Assembly (NCBI GenBank): GCA_036435485.1
Contig: CM071595.1
Coordinates: forward strand, 107,252,580 to 107,316,579
DNA length: 64,000 nt
Source: Saposhnikovia divaricata
Lineage: Eukaryota; Streptophyta; Magnoliopsida; Apiales; Apiaceae
Direction of reading: 5' to 3'
Below are positions 1-9,900 of this stretch, piece after piece. How positions within the stretch are numbered: position 1 is the first letter of the stretch; every line of letters starts with the position of its first letter. The notes under the pieces were generated by a model, which ran no database searches, was not told the origin of the DNA, and was given only the letters and a program-made list of their open reading frames with translations. A program made the position numbers and the translations under genes.

Positions 1-859
1 TCCATGATGCAATCAAGAGACATGTGTTGCATTTTTGGTGGTAATGGGATGAGATGGGACTAAGTACTTGGTTGATCTTCTAATCTTGTTAGTTACTCTT
101 GTAACTAGTTGGTTGCTTGATGTTTATCCACTTGAGCATGCTTTCCCTCTGGTCCTCTGCTTATATCTTTGTCCGGTTATTGCTTAATTCATTGATCGTT
201 CGGAGGAATAACTCATTCGTTTCTAGTTAGGGTTTTACCGGAAACCGTCTTAATATTTATACTATCATCCTCCATTCTCTTTAATAATTCTTGAACCTAT
301 TTTCCTTAAATCCCTTCAATAATTCCTTAAGTCTTTCAGTGTCCAGGAAAATCTCGGGGAAAATAAAAGTGCTATTTTTCATAATCCGACAGCTTTTACA
401 TACACTCTTTTTTCCCCTTGGATCACTAATACGAACTCAGAATTTCGTTCCGGGTACTTCTATATAGCGTCGTCTAATAATATTCCTAAATCCACCAAAA
501 TCACTATTCATTCTTTATTCTTTACTTATTCTCTTAGGGTTGTACAATTGTCCCTGATCTCTTTTGATCGTTCCTTAACCTTTTTACGGACCCACTGGAC
601 CAATAACAGATATCGATTTGGATGACATAAGAATAATCTTCTCCTTTAGAATTATCAAATCTCAATTCCCTAGGAGATAGATAATTCTTATCTAAAGTGT
701 CAACCAATAGTATTCTTCATGGCATATAAACATTTGAATCCAAATCTATTCCTTTCATTCATTATCTCAATCGTTATATCGTAGTCGTAATCACTATTCA
801 TCATTACCTCAATACATAATAAAAAGTTTTAATTATATCCAAAATTTGGGGTTCTTACA
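1..859 (-). mobile_element. Inverted, diverged LTR fragment of a chromovirus related to the 977-16257 element
   Basis: Read on the minus strand from 859, the sequence opens TGTAAGAACCCC and then follows the first ~800 bases of the LTR at 977 with many substitutions and small indels. Shared landmarks include GAATAGTGATTACGAC, TTGGTTGAC, TATCTATCTCCTA and AACTAGAAACGAATGAGTTA. It is therefore an LTR of the same family in the opposite orientation. Its TG terminus is at 859 and its remainder lies left of the window. It is much more diverged than the two LTRs of the young element, so it is an older insertion. It abuts copia gag sequence at 860. Confidence 0.8.
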
Positions 860-976
860 GCTAAGGTGAAAATATCTTGCACAATAGTCTTGATGCGGTC
901 ATGTCTAATAGAGTGATAGCATGCAAAACTGCTAAGGAGATTTGGGAAACTTTGGAGACTCAATGTCAAGGCATAG
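860..976 (+). pseudogene. Ty1/copia gag fragment, upstream half of the interrupted copia element
   Basis: The frame containing the codons for ACKTAKEIWETLE is a recognisable copia gag (UBN2-type) segment. It runs in frame across the young gypsy insertion: after the duplicated CATAG the same frame resumes at 16258. The fragment is bounded on the left by the inverted LTR and on the right by the 5' LTR, so only ~39 codons survive here. The start of gag and the copia 5' LTR are not in the window. Confidence 0.8.
972..976. repeat. Left target-site duplication (CATAG) of the gypsy element
   Basis: CATAG immediately precedes the TG of the 5' LTR and recurs immediately after the CA of the 3' LTR (16258-16262). 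A perfect 5-bp duplication is what LTR-retrotransposon integrase leaves, so this fixes the boundaries and shows a single intact insertion. Confidence 0.95.
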
Positions 977-3480
977 TGTAAGAACCCAGATTTTGGGTGG
1001 GATTAAAACTTTTATGTATTTAATGATGTAAGAATGAATAGTGGTTATGACTGCGATGTAACGAAGATCTATTAAATAAATGGAACGGATTTGAATTCAA
1101 TTACTTACATGTCATGCAGAATACTTTTGGTTGACGGCATAGGTAAGAATGATCTATCTCCTAAGGATATAAGTATATTACTTCAAGTAAGATTATTCTT
1201 GTGTCATCCAAATCAATATCTATTATAAGTCCAGCGGTTCCGTAAAAAGGTTAAGAAGCACTCGAGAGTGAACCAGGTTCATTTTCCTAATTATAGGAAT
1301 TAAATAAAAATAAGTGATGAATAGTGATTTTGGTGGAATTTGGAATATTATTATAATAATGATATACCCGGTATTCGGAACGGATTTCTGAGTTCGTATT
1401 AGTGATCCAGGAAGAAAATAAGTGTATGTAAAAGCCGTCGGATTCAGAAAAAGAGCACTTTTATTTTCTCCGAGATTTCCCTGGACACTACAAGACTTAA
1501 GGAGTTATAAAAGGGAATTAAGGAATTTAAATTCGAGAAGTATTAAGTAAGATGAAGAATAGTATTAGAAATATTAAGAAGGTTTTCGGTAAAACCCTAA
1601 CTAGAAACGAATGAGTTATTCCCTCGAACGATCAACGAACAAGCAAGGAAATTGAGTAATACCCGGACAAAGGAACGAATAAATAACCAAGAGACAAACA
1701 AGTGCAATTGGTGGGAAAAGGAGAAACCCAAGTAACATCATTATAAGTCAACTACAAGATGAGTGGTGTAATTGCATTCTTGCAAAAATGGAGTTGTTTG
1801 TTGTAGTGCCAACACTTGGCCCAATGAGGAAGCAACAAGTAGCACCATTGGATTGCCAACAACACATTAAAAGAGATGCATCCATTATATATGCAAGGGT
1901 TATACATGTATTAGCCATAAATCACCAAAACAAAACAAACCACCACCATTTTTCTCCATTTCTTCATAAAAATCTGCCCATTCTTAGCTAATTGGAAGTC
2001 CAACTTCCAACCATCACTTGTTCTTCAAATTTTTATGGTAAGTACTACATATCATGGTAATGATCTCCTAGAAATTTCAGCTTCAAATTCATCTTTTATC
2101 ATTTTCAAATAAATCATCAAAGATGATGATGAATAGTGTTCTTCATAAACTAACTTTTATTTCTTGATTTCTTTTGATTATTCAAGCTATACTAAGGCTA
2201 GATAAGGGCTAAACAAGGCTTGATAAGTTCATACATACACCAAGGAAGGTATACCACTCTTGAAAACCAAGCTCTTAGTTTAAGTTTTGGTATTTTAGAT
2301 GAGTTATATGGATTTAATGCATGTTTAGGACCTTAAGATTATGATTGGGATTTATTAAATGTGAAATTAGTTTAGATGAACGGAAAGACATTGCTTGGTC
2401 TTAGTTCATGGTTGAATAACATGTAAATGTTGTTTGGAGTGGAAACTATAATTATTGGATGGTTTGAAATTTGGAAATCATGTAAACATAGCCGTCGTAA
2501 TGCCCGATTGTCGTTAGCCTTAAGAAACCGTGATTAGCAGTAGCATGAACACACTGTCCAGTCTCGGATTTTGCCATGAAAGGCTAGATTATGTTATAAG
2601 CTTCGTTTTGATATAAAGATCACGTGAAACGGACTTACGGTTTAGGATTTATGACTAAATTACTAAAAGTCGTTCGAATCCGTAAACAAAAGTTCGTAAC
2701 TGAAATTGAACCCTCATAAGCAATGTAACGTCATGGCGAATCTTGGTAAATAAATACTAGGGGTAAGAAGGAAGGTGTGAAAGAAAACCGTATGTCAAAA
2801 AGAGCATTTTCGATTTATTAAAAATGTTCGAGTCAAGGTTAAACGCGAACGAACCCCTAAAAGACGACTCTTTTGTAACTTTGGTAAAACACTTAGAAAA
2901 CGGGCGATAAAACTCGGAGTATAAGATTGGTTCGTAACGATCAACCTTAGAACTCGTATGACTCAAGTATGTCCCAAGTATAAGTGCAGTGACATGTCGT
3001 ATTAACGAACGAATGTCGGGTCGGATCAGTGATAATAAGTAATCCACTAATAGGGGTATAACGAGATAACTCGAGAACGTGTTTCGATTTAAGTATAACT
3101 TAACTTTTAATATGTTAAGTGATTAATCCCGAATGCCTTGGCTATTTATAGATCACCAGGCTGAACCGGGACCCGCTACCACTACCCCTTACCGTGCTCG
3201 ACTACCAGGCAAGTTTCAATTCCCTTCTTTTAGGCTGTTGTTGTGATTGAATAAATATATATATATGATTGCTGATATACATATGCCATTGCATGCATGC
3301 CTACTTTCAAGTTGAATTGATATACTTGTTCCCTGAATGTTATTGTTGGCTTATAAGCTAGATAGTTATATATCAGTTATAAGCCGGTTATTATAAGACC
3401 CTCATAGAAGGGCGTATATATCTTATTAATCAAAAATAGACCGGGAGTCAATATTCCTTGATATATCGAGATTACCTCGG

Positions 3481-4200
3481 AAGAAGATATTTAAGTAAAT
3501 ATTTTCTATTATTTGGGCGACGAATATTATTTGAATATTCGTTCGAGACTAATTATTTTAACGATCCTTACTTCAAATAATTATTTGAACGTAACTATTC
3601 AACGAATAATATTTCTCAATATTCATTCAGAGTCGAACTGATTATCGACTATTATTTCGAATATTCTTCTAAAGATGAGACTATTAAATGAATATTATTT
3701 TGGATATTCTTTTAGATTATTATTTTATTAAATCAATATTACTTTTGAATATTCATTTAAGATATTAAATACTTGATGAATATTATTTTAATATTCATCT
3801 GAAGCTTGATTTAATTATCGAATATTATTTCGAATATTCCTTAAGGCTTGGATTACTAAATGAATATTACTTGATATTCATTTAGGATATTATTCATTAA
3901 ATGAATATTACTTTTGAATATTCATTTAAATTCCTAATTAATCATGAATATTACCTTAAATATTCTTTTCAGGTCTTATTAATTAATGAATATTGTTTTG
4001 AATATTCATTTAAATATTTATTTATTCAATAAATATTCTCCTGATATTTCTTCAGGGATTATTTTGAGAAATACTCTGATTAAAAATATTCTTTCATATT
4101 CCCAAATATTCTTTCAATATTTTAACTCAATAAATATTCTCTGAATATTTATTCCATACTTAGAATAATCTCGATAAGGTTAATCTTCTTCGATTATTAC
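3481..4200. repeat. AATATT-rich degenerate repeat block in the 5' LTR
   Basis: Variants of GAATATTAYTTTGAATATTC recur every 30-60 bases for ~700 bp, often as short self-complementary palindromes separated by CATTTAA-like spacers. The same block is at about 14222-14942 in the 3' LTR. It has no coding potential and could form many small hairpins. Its function is unknown. Confidence 0.7.
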
Positions 4201-5106
4201 AGAAAATATTTCGAAGTCATATTATTATTAATCTTATATCAAGAAAGGTTCCCAGACATCATTCATCTTTGAGTCTATCTTCTTAATAATAAGGGAACCT
4301 TACTTGGAAAAATGTTATTTATCTTGTCGACTTCCCGGTCATAAAGTATTCCCTTCACCCGCAACTCGGGTGCTGTTGACTTATTAAGTCGTTGTTTACC
4401 TTCTCATCTTTCGAGGGGTAAGATTACTGGAACAAGTTGATATCCGTTACCAAGTAATAGCTTGGGAGTTATTGGTGAATTTTCCTTTCCAACTAGATAC
4501 GACTACTTTGTGGAGTCTTATCAACAAGTATTATACTTGGGGAAAGGGGGACGAACGTTACATTCAGAATCATGAATTCTATTTGAACTAGGAGTCGTGT
4601 AAGAGGCCGAGTAGCGCCGGTCCATCCCCTTTGGCCCAACCGTTGGCCGGGGAGAGCTAGCAAGGCGGTAGACAAGTAAAGCCGTCAGTTCTTCCTTCTA
4701 CCGGTAGTAAATCTAAATTGAGCTGTACGATCTCGACTGATCATCAAGATTGGAACAGCGGGCGCGGTGAATACTCCATCATTGGTTCATCATCCAAATT
4801 CATTTATTTCCTGCAACATGATTACTGTTGGCAGAGTTGGAAAAGAGTCATAACTGGAATTGCAACCCTTTCTTGCAAGTTCCTCTTCTTAATAACGATA
4901 ATAATATCTCGCTTACTTTGATGTAGCAGATATTCCTTCAAACAAATACTTTAAGTTACCTTGTAACTTCATCGTTCATATTATACTGGCATCATTTCCG
5001 TAAATGCATGGCATATGGTTTAAAAGATAGCTTTGAACTGTTTTAAATTATCGTTCAGTTATATATTTGTTGGTGGGCTTTCGCTCACCCTTGCTTTGTT
5101 TATATT

Positions 5107-5223
5107 ATGTCACAACAACAGCTAGGACAGATGGCTCGCGTCAGGCGCACTCGGCGCAAGCAGGTTACCCGACCCACCGGACTACCCGCTGAGATGCTAG
5201 CCGCCATTGCTGAGGTAGCATAG
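5107..5223 (+). CDS. Short ORF (38 aa, basic N-terminal half) inside the 5' LTR
   Basis: ATG at 5107 to TAG at 5221 encodes 38 residues with an Arg/Lys-rich segment (ARVRRTRRKQ) followed by an uncharged TGLPAEMLAAIAEVA-like tail. It is more GC-rich than the LTR around it. It lies ~300 bp upstream of the primer binding site, so it could sit in the transcribed leader. The same ORF is in the 3' LTR (15849-15965), but identity there only reflects the youth of the insertion. I know no family for it. Conservation in other, diverged copies would be needed before calling it a gene. Confidence 0.3.
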   Translation: MSQQQLGQMARVRRTRRKQVTRPTGLPAEMLAAIAEVA

Positions 5224-5519
5224 TTAGACAGCTTTTGTTTCCTGTTTAACTATATGTATAATTAATGTAATCAACGGCAAAAATTTTAAACCTATGATGT
5301 TATCCTTTTGGGATTGTAATAACTTTTATTCCTAACCCTTTAATGTAAGACTTATTTCAATTTCATCTCTGGGACTATAACTGTTGTGTGTGTGAGTGGT
5401 AATTATTGTGGGGTCACAGCATGTGATTTATTTATTGTGGACTCAAGTCAAGTATTATGAATGGATGCAAGACCGTAACCACCAGATCCCTGACCCCGGA
5501 TCTGGGGGTGTTACAGAGA

Positions 5520-5531
5520 TGGTATCAGAGC
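5520..5531 (+). promoter_or_regulatory. Primer binding site for initiator tRNA-Met
   Basis: TGGTATCAGAGC begins 5 bases after the 5' LTR and is complementary to the 3' end of plant initiator methionine tRNA. This is the standard minus-strand primer site of many plant Ty3/gypsy and Ty1/copia elements. Confidence 0.95.
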
Positions 5532-5724
5532 GAGAGTTATATATCCCAAGAGATGATACGACGTTATATAATAATAAATTCAATAATATAATAAGAACCC
5601 TTGCCAGGTTCACCTAAAACCCTTACGGGAACTTTTTAAGTATCATGATAGTAACATAGTTCGTCTTGTGTAGGCGAGCGACTTGTCGGCCCAGGAGGCA
5701 GCTGCGAGACAGCATGATGAGGAC

Positions 5725-6552
5725 ATGTTCCGGACTAGGGACCCATACTATGAGCACTTGCCTGAGGATGATACTGAGCCTGAGGAGGAGGACGCTGAGG
5801 AGGTCCAGGTTGAGGCTGATACTGATGTGATCGAGTCTGAGGAGGTCCAGGATGATGCTGACACAGATGTTGTTGAGACTGAGGGGGAGGAGGACCCGGA
5901 GGGGGTCCAGACAGGACAGGACGCTGAGTTAGTGGTTGAGGATGATGATTATTGGGTTATGACTGAGTTCAGGACTATGGGAGATGACACTGACATGACC
6001 ACGGATCAGGTGGTGCCGGTGGATGAGGGTGTTGAGGGAGATATAGATGAGCCAGTAGTTGGTGCTGTAGGGAGTCCTGGACTTTTTGTGCCACTCCTCC
6101 CTGTTGAGAGAGCCCCTACCCCACCACCACTACCTGTGAGCCCCTACCCCGACGAGTTTAAGGAGCTTACCCCAGAGCCCCAGCAGACAGAGACTGCCGC
6201 TCCAGCTGAGCCATCCACCCCACCTCATGCCCCGATAGGAGGAGTCCCAGTATGTGTTCACAACTTGATTGTGAACGGGCTTTATAGAGAGTTGTCTGTG
6301 GCAGATGCCAGGTTGGCAGAGTCTAGGAGTGAGTTAGCAGCAGAGAGAGCCGCCCGGATGAGGGTGCAGGGCAGGAGGACTATCAGTGACAGAGTTGGGT
6401 ATAGGGCTGTGACCCGCATCGAGCTGAGGGCTCGGGTGAGGGTGCGACAGTTGCCTACTGATAGGCATGGTAGGGTAGACAGAGCAGCGGCTGAGGAGGT
6501 TTTCCGCATCGCCATGGGGAGGGTTCGGAGGATGTTTCGTCGTGACGGCTGA
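5725..6552 (+). CDS. Additional acidic ORF (275 aa) between PBS and gag in the gypsy element
   Basis: The first ATG in the frame is at 5725; upstream in-frame codons from 5683 open only with TTG. The N-terminal ~110 residues are extremely acidic, with runs of EEDAEE, EVQ and DTDVVE. The middle is Pro-rich, and the C-terminal ~90 residues are Arg-rich and helical (SRSELAAERAARMRVQ onward, ending RRMFRRDG). It is clearly more GC-rich than the flanking LTR. It ends at TGA 6550, 419 bp before gag. I recognise no enzymatic domain. Extra ORFs upstream of gag are known in Ogre/TAT-lineage gypsy elements, but are not part of the usual chromovirus plan. The uninterrupted frame and strong composition bias support real coding; the function is unknown (a nucleic-acid-binding or gag-like accessory role is speculation). 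Confidence 0.65.
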   Translation: MFRTRDPYYEHLPEDDTEPEEEDAEEVQVEADTDVIESEEVQDDADTDVVETEGEEDPEGVQTGQDAELVVEDDDYWVMTEFRTMGDDTDMTTDQVVPVDEGVEGDIDEPVVGAVGSPGLFVPLLPVERAPTPPPLPVSPYPDEFKELTPEPQQTETAAPAEPSTPPHAPIGGVPVCVHNLIVNGLYRELSVADARLAESRSELAAERAARMRVQGRRTISDRVGYRAVTRIELRARVRVRQLPTDRHGRVDRAAAEEVFRIAMGRVRRMFRRDG

Positions 6553-6971
6553 TTTCAGATGTAGTGATGCAGTGGTCTAGTTGTCTAGTCATGTACGGAC
6601 ATAGTGGTGCCGGCTTTTGTAGGGATGGTTTTCTTGTACTTGTTTTCCCTTTTTGCAGACTAGACAGATAGACAGCATATTTCACTTTTGACTTGTTGTT
6701 GTTGTTAGGATGGTTGTACTTTAAACTATCGTTGTAACTCGGATGTTGTACCTTTTCGGTACCTGGTATATATTTGTTTCCATTTCAGTCATTACAATTT
6801 TGTTGGGATGTGATCACGAGTTTATTAGCATATGTATTACTTTTCGATTAAGTTGCCATGAGATATAAAACTGTGGGATTTTAAACCCAATCATGTAAAG
6901 AAATGTGCAAGGAAAAATCCTCTAAAACAGATCAGTGAACCTAATGTATAACTTTCCAAATTTTCAGTAAA
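6553..6971 (+). other. Spacer between the accessory ORF and gag-pol
   Basis: There is no ORF of note in these ~420 bp. The last bases before the gag-pol ATG form a pyrimidine-rich stretch and AG (TTTCCAAATTTTCAG at about 6952-6966), which resembles a 3' splice acceptor. gag-pol might therefore be translated from a spliced RNA that skips the accessory ORF. This is suggestive only. Confidence 0.4.
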
Positions 6972-9900
6972 ATGCCTCCAAGACGAATGGGCACTAGGGC
7001 TAACCCCCGCGAATCTACTGACCAAGAAAGTCACAACCAACACGAGGAAAACCGTGGAAGTAGTGAGGAACAAGATCAGGACTATAATGAGCAAGAAGAT
7101 TCCCAGTATGGAGCAGAGGATGAACCCCTGTACTCTGAAGAATTTGAAAGGGAAATAGAGGGTGGAGAAACTGAAGTAGAACAGGAAGGGGAGAACCAGG
7201 GCGGAAACCCCATGGGCCAGTTTATGGATCTACTTAGGCAGAATTTGAACCAATACCCCCAACCACCACCAAGCAACAACACTTCAGTGGCAAATTCCTT
7301 TAGGGCCTTTAAGTCCCTTAAGCCCCCAGAGTTCCACGGATCGGCTGATCCCGTTGAGGCGAGGGCCTGGATCAAAGAAATGGAAAAGTCTTTTGAGATT
7401 CTGAGTATCAATGAGGCTCAGAAGACTGTTTTTGCTACTTACCTACTAAAGGGAGGGGCCAATTATTGGTGGGAAGCCAAGAAAAACATGGAGACTGATG
7501 CTGTCATAGCCTGGGAAAGGTTCAAACAATTATTCCTGGAGAAGTACTTCCCGAAGTTCATGAAAACCCAGATGGAACTTAAGTTCTTGGAACTGAAACA
7601 GAACAATATGTCAGTGGCTGACTATGAGGCTAAATTTACTGAGCTATCAAGATTTGTGCCAGAGTTTGTAGACACAGAAGAGAAGAAAGCTAACAGGTTT
7701 CAACAAGGGCTGAAACAGTGGATCCAGAATAGGGTGGCTGTTTTAGAGATTACAGATTATGCCACCTTGGTGCAGAAGGCAACCATTGTGGAGGCTGGTA
7801 GTGATCAGATGCAGAGAGAGAGAGAGAAAGGGGGGATAAAGAGAAAGCATGTTAGTATGGGCGGAAGATCCGCTGGAGGAAAACCCCCAACCAAGTTTAA
7901 TCGAGGAGCGGTTTCCCTACCAGGGAGGAGTGTAGGGTTTAAACCATCTGCGAGTGTGAGTGTGAGCCAGGGCGGCCACCAATCAGGAATGTCCCGTTCC
8001 AACCCTTCTCGACCTCCATTGCCATTGTGTGCTACTTGTGGGAAGAGGCACTCCGGGGTGTGCAACCTGAAGCAGATAAACTGTTATAAGTGTGGGCGAG
8101 CTGGGCATTATGCTACCGCTTGCACCACGGTCATCCCTAACAGCACAACCTGTTTCCAGTGTGGACAGCGAGGGCACATGAGGAAGGATTGCCCAAAGAG
8201 CAAACCAGCAGCATCAGGAGCAAGCAAGGTTGCCTCAAATAGGCCACCAACTGCTAGGACTTTCAATATGTCAGTACAAGATGCCGTGAGGGACACAGAT
8301 GTGATAGCAGGTACTTTTTCTCTTAATTCAGTCAGTGCAAATGTCTTATTTGATTCAGGAGCAACTAAGTCTTTTATATCTAGAGATTTTGCGCATAACT
8401 TGAAACTTAAAACCCAGCAACTAAGAGATTCCTTACAAGTAGAAATAGCTAATCAGGAAATCGTACCGGTTAATCAAATTCACCCCGATTGTAAGCTAGA
8501 AATAGGAGGACGATCCTTCTATGTCGATTTAATTCCTTTTAAGCTAGGGGAATTCGATGTCATTTTGGGTATGGATTGGTTGTCTCGCAATGATGCGCAG
8601 ATAGATTGTAAAGGGAAAAAGGTTAAGTTGAAAACCCCAGGGAAGAAAGAAATAGTGTTTAAAGGGATGCGACAGACCCAGAAAATTCTGACCATGGCGC
8701 AAACCAAGAGATTGTTACGAAAAGGGAACGAGGCTTATTTAGCCTACGTTATAGATACTCAGAAGGAAGTGCCAAGATTGCAGGACATTCTGGTAGTTAA
8801 TGAGTTCGAGGACGTGTTCCCACAAGATCTTCCTGGACTACCACCTGATAGGGTAATTGAGTTTGCCATCGAATTAGCCCCGGGGACGGCGCCAGTTTCG
8901 AAGGCCCCGTACCGACTAGCCCCAGTAGAAATGAAGGAGCTAGCTAAACAATTACAGGAATTGTTGGATAAGGGCATGATAAGGCCCAGTGTGTCGCCTT
9001 GGGGCGCACCAGTGTTGTTTGTTAAGAAAAAGGATGGAAGTATGAGGTTATGCATCGACTACAGAGAATTGAACAAGCTAACCATAAAGAATAAGTATCC
9101 ATTGCCCAGGATAGACGATTTGTTTGACCAGCTAAGAGGAGCTGAATACTTCTCTAAGATTGATTTGAGAACGGGATATCACCAACTGAAGATCAAACCT
9201 GAAGATATCCCGAAGACTGCATTCCGCACCAGATATGGACATTATGAGTTCTTAGTTATGTCGTTTGGATTGACCAACGCCCCAGCAGCCTTCATGGACC
9301 TAATGAATAGGGTGTTCAAGGAATATTTGGACAAATTCGTGATAGTTTTCATTGATGATATTCTCATCTACTCAAAGACAGAGGCAGAACACGCTGAACA
9401 TTTAAGGATAACCTTAGAAATACTCAGGAAGGAGCAGTTATATGCCAAGTTCTCCAAGTGTGAGTTTTGGAAAAATGAGGTACAATTCTTAGGGCACGTG
9501 ATCAATAGAGAAGGAGTGTTGGTTGACCCCTCCAAGATAGAAGCAGTTTCAAACTGGGAACGGCCAACTACTCCAACCGAGGTGAGGAGTTTCATTGGAC
9601 TGGCCGGATATTACAGGAGATTTGTCCAAGACTTTGCGAAACTCGCAGCTCCATTAACTCGACTTACCCGTAAAACCGAGAAATTTGAATGGACTGAGAA
9701 ATGCGAGAAGAGTTTCCAGGAGTTAAAGAAGAGGCTGGTGACAGCCCCAGTGCTGGCATTACCTGATGGAAAAGGAGATTTCGTGATTTACAGTGACGCT
9801 TCGCATAAAGGACTGGGATGCGTGCTTATGCAGCACGGCAAGGTAATAGCGTATGCGTCTAGGCAATTGAAGGATTATGAAGTCAGATATCCCACGCATG

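Larger units (their letters stand above)
977..5515 (+). repeat. 5' LTR of the gypsy element
   Basis: The LTR is 4,539 bp, unusually long, starts TGTAAGAACCCAG and ends GGGGGTGTTACA. It contains an AT-rich block built on AATATT (about 3481-4200), a short hairpin GGTGGGC-TTTC-GCTCACC near 5071, and a 38-codon basic ORF at 5107. The other reading frames inside it (for example around 1788, 2757, 4493, 4718 and 5396) match no protein I recognise and I do not consider them genes. The promoter and polyadenylation site cannot be placed confidently by eye. Confidence 0.95.

Noticed and set aside
1788..4921. Short ORFs in the 5' LTR (67, 96, 60 and 67 codons) and their twins in the 3' LTR at 12529-15663
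   Set aside because: They recur only because the LTR is duplicated. Composition and lack of any recognised motif point to chance frames in LTR DNA.
5520..5531. tRNA gene fragment
   Set aside because: The tRNA-Met similarity is only the 12-base primer binding site. No tRNA cloverleaf or A/B box is present here, and I found none elsewhere in the window.
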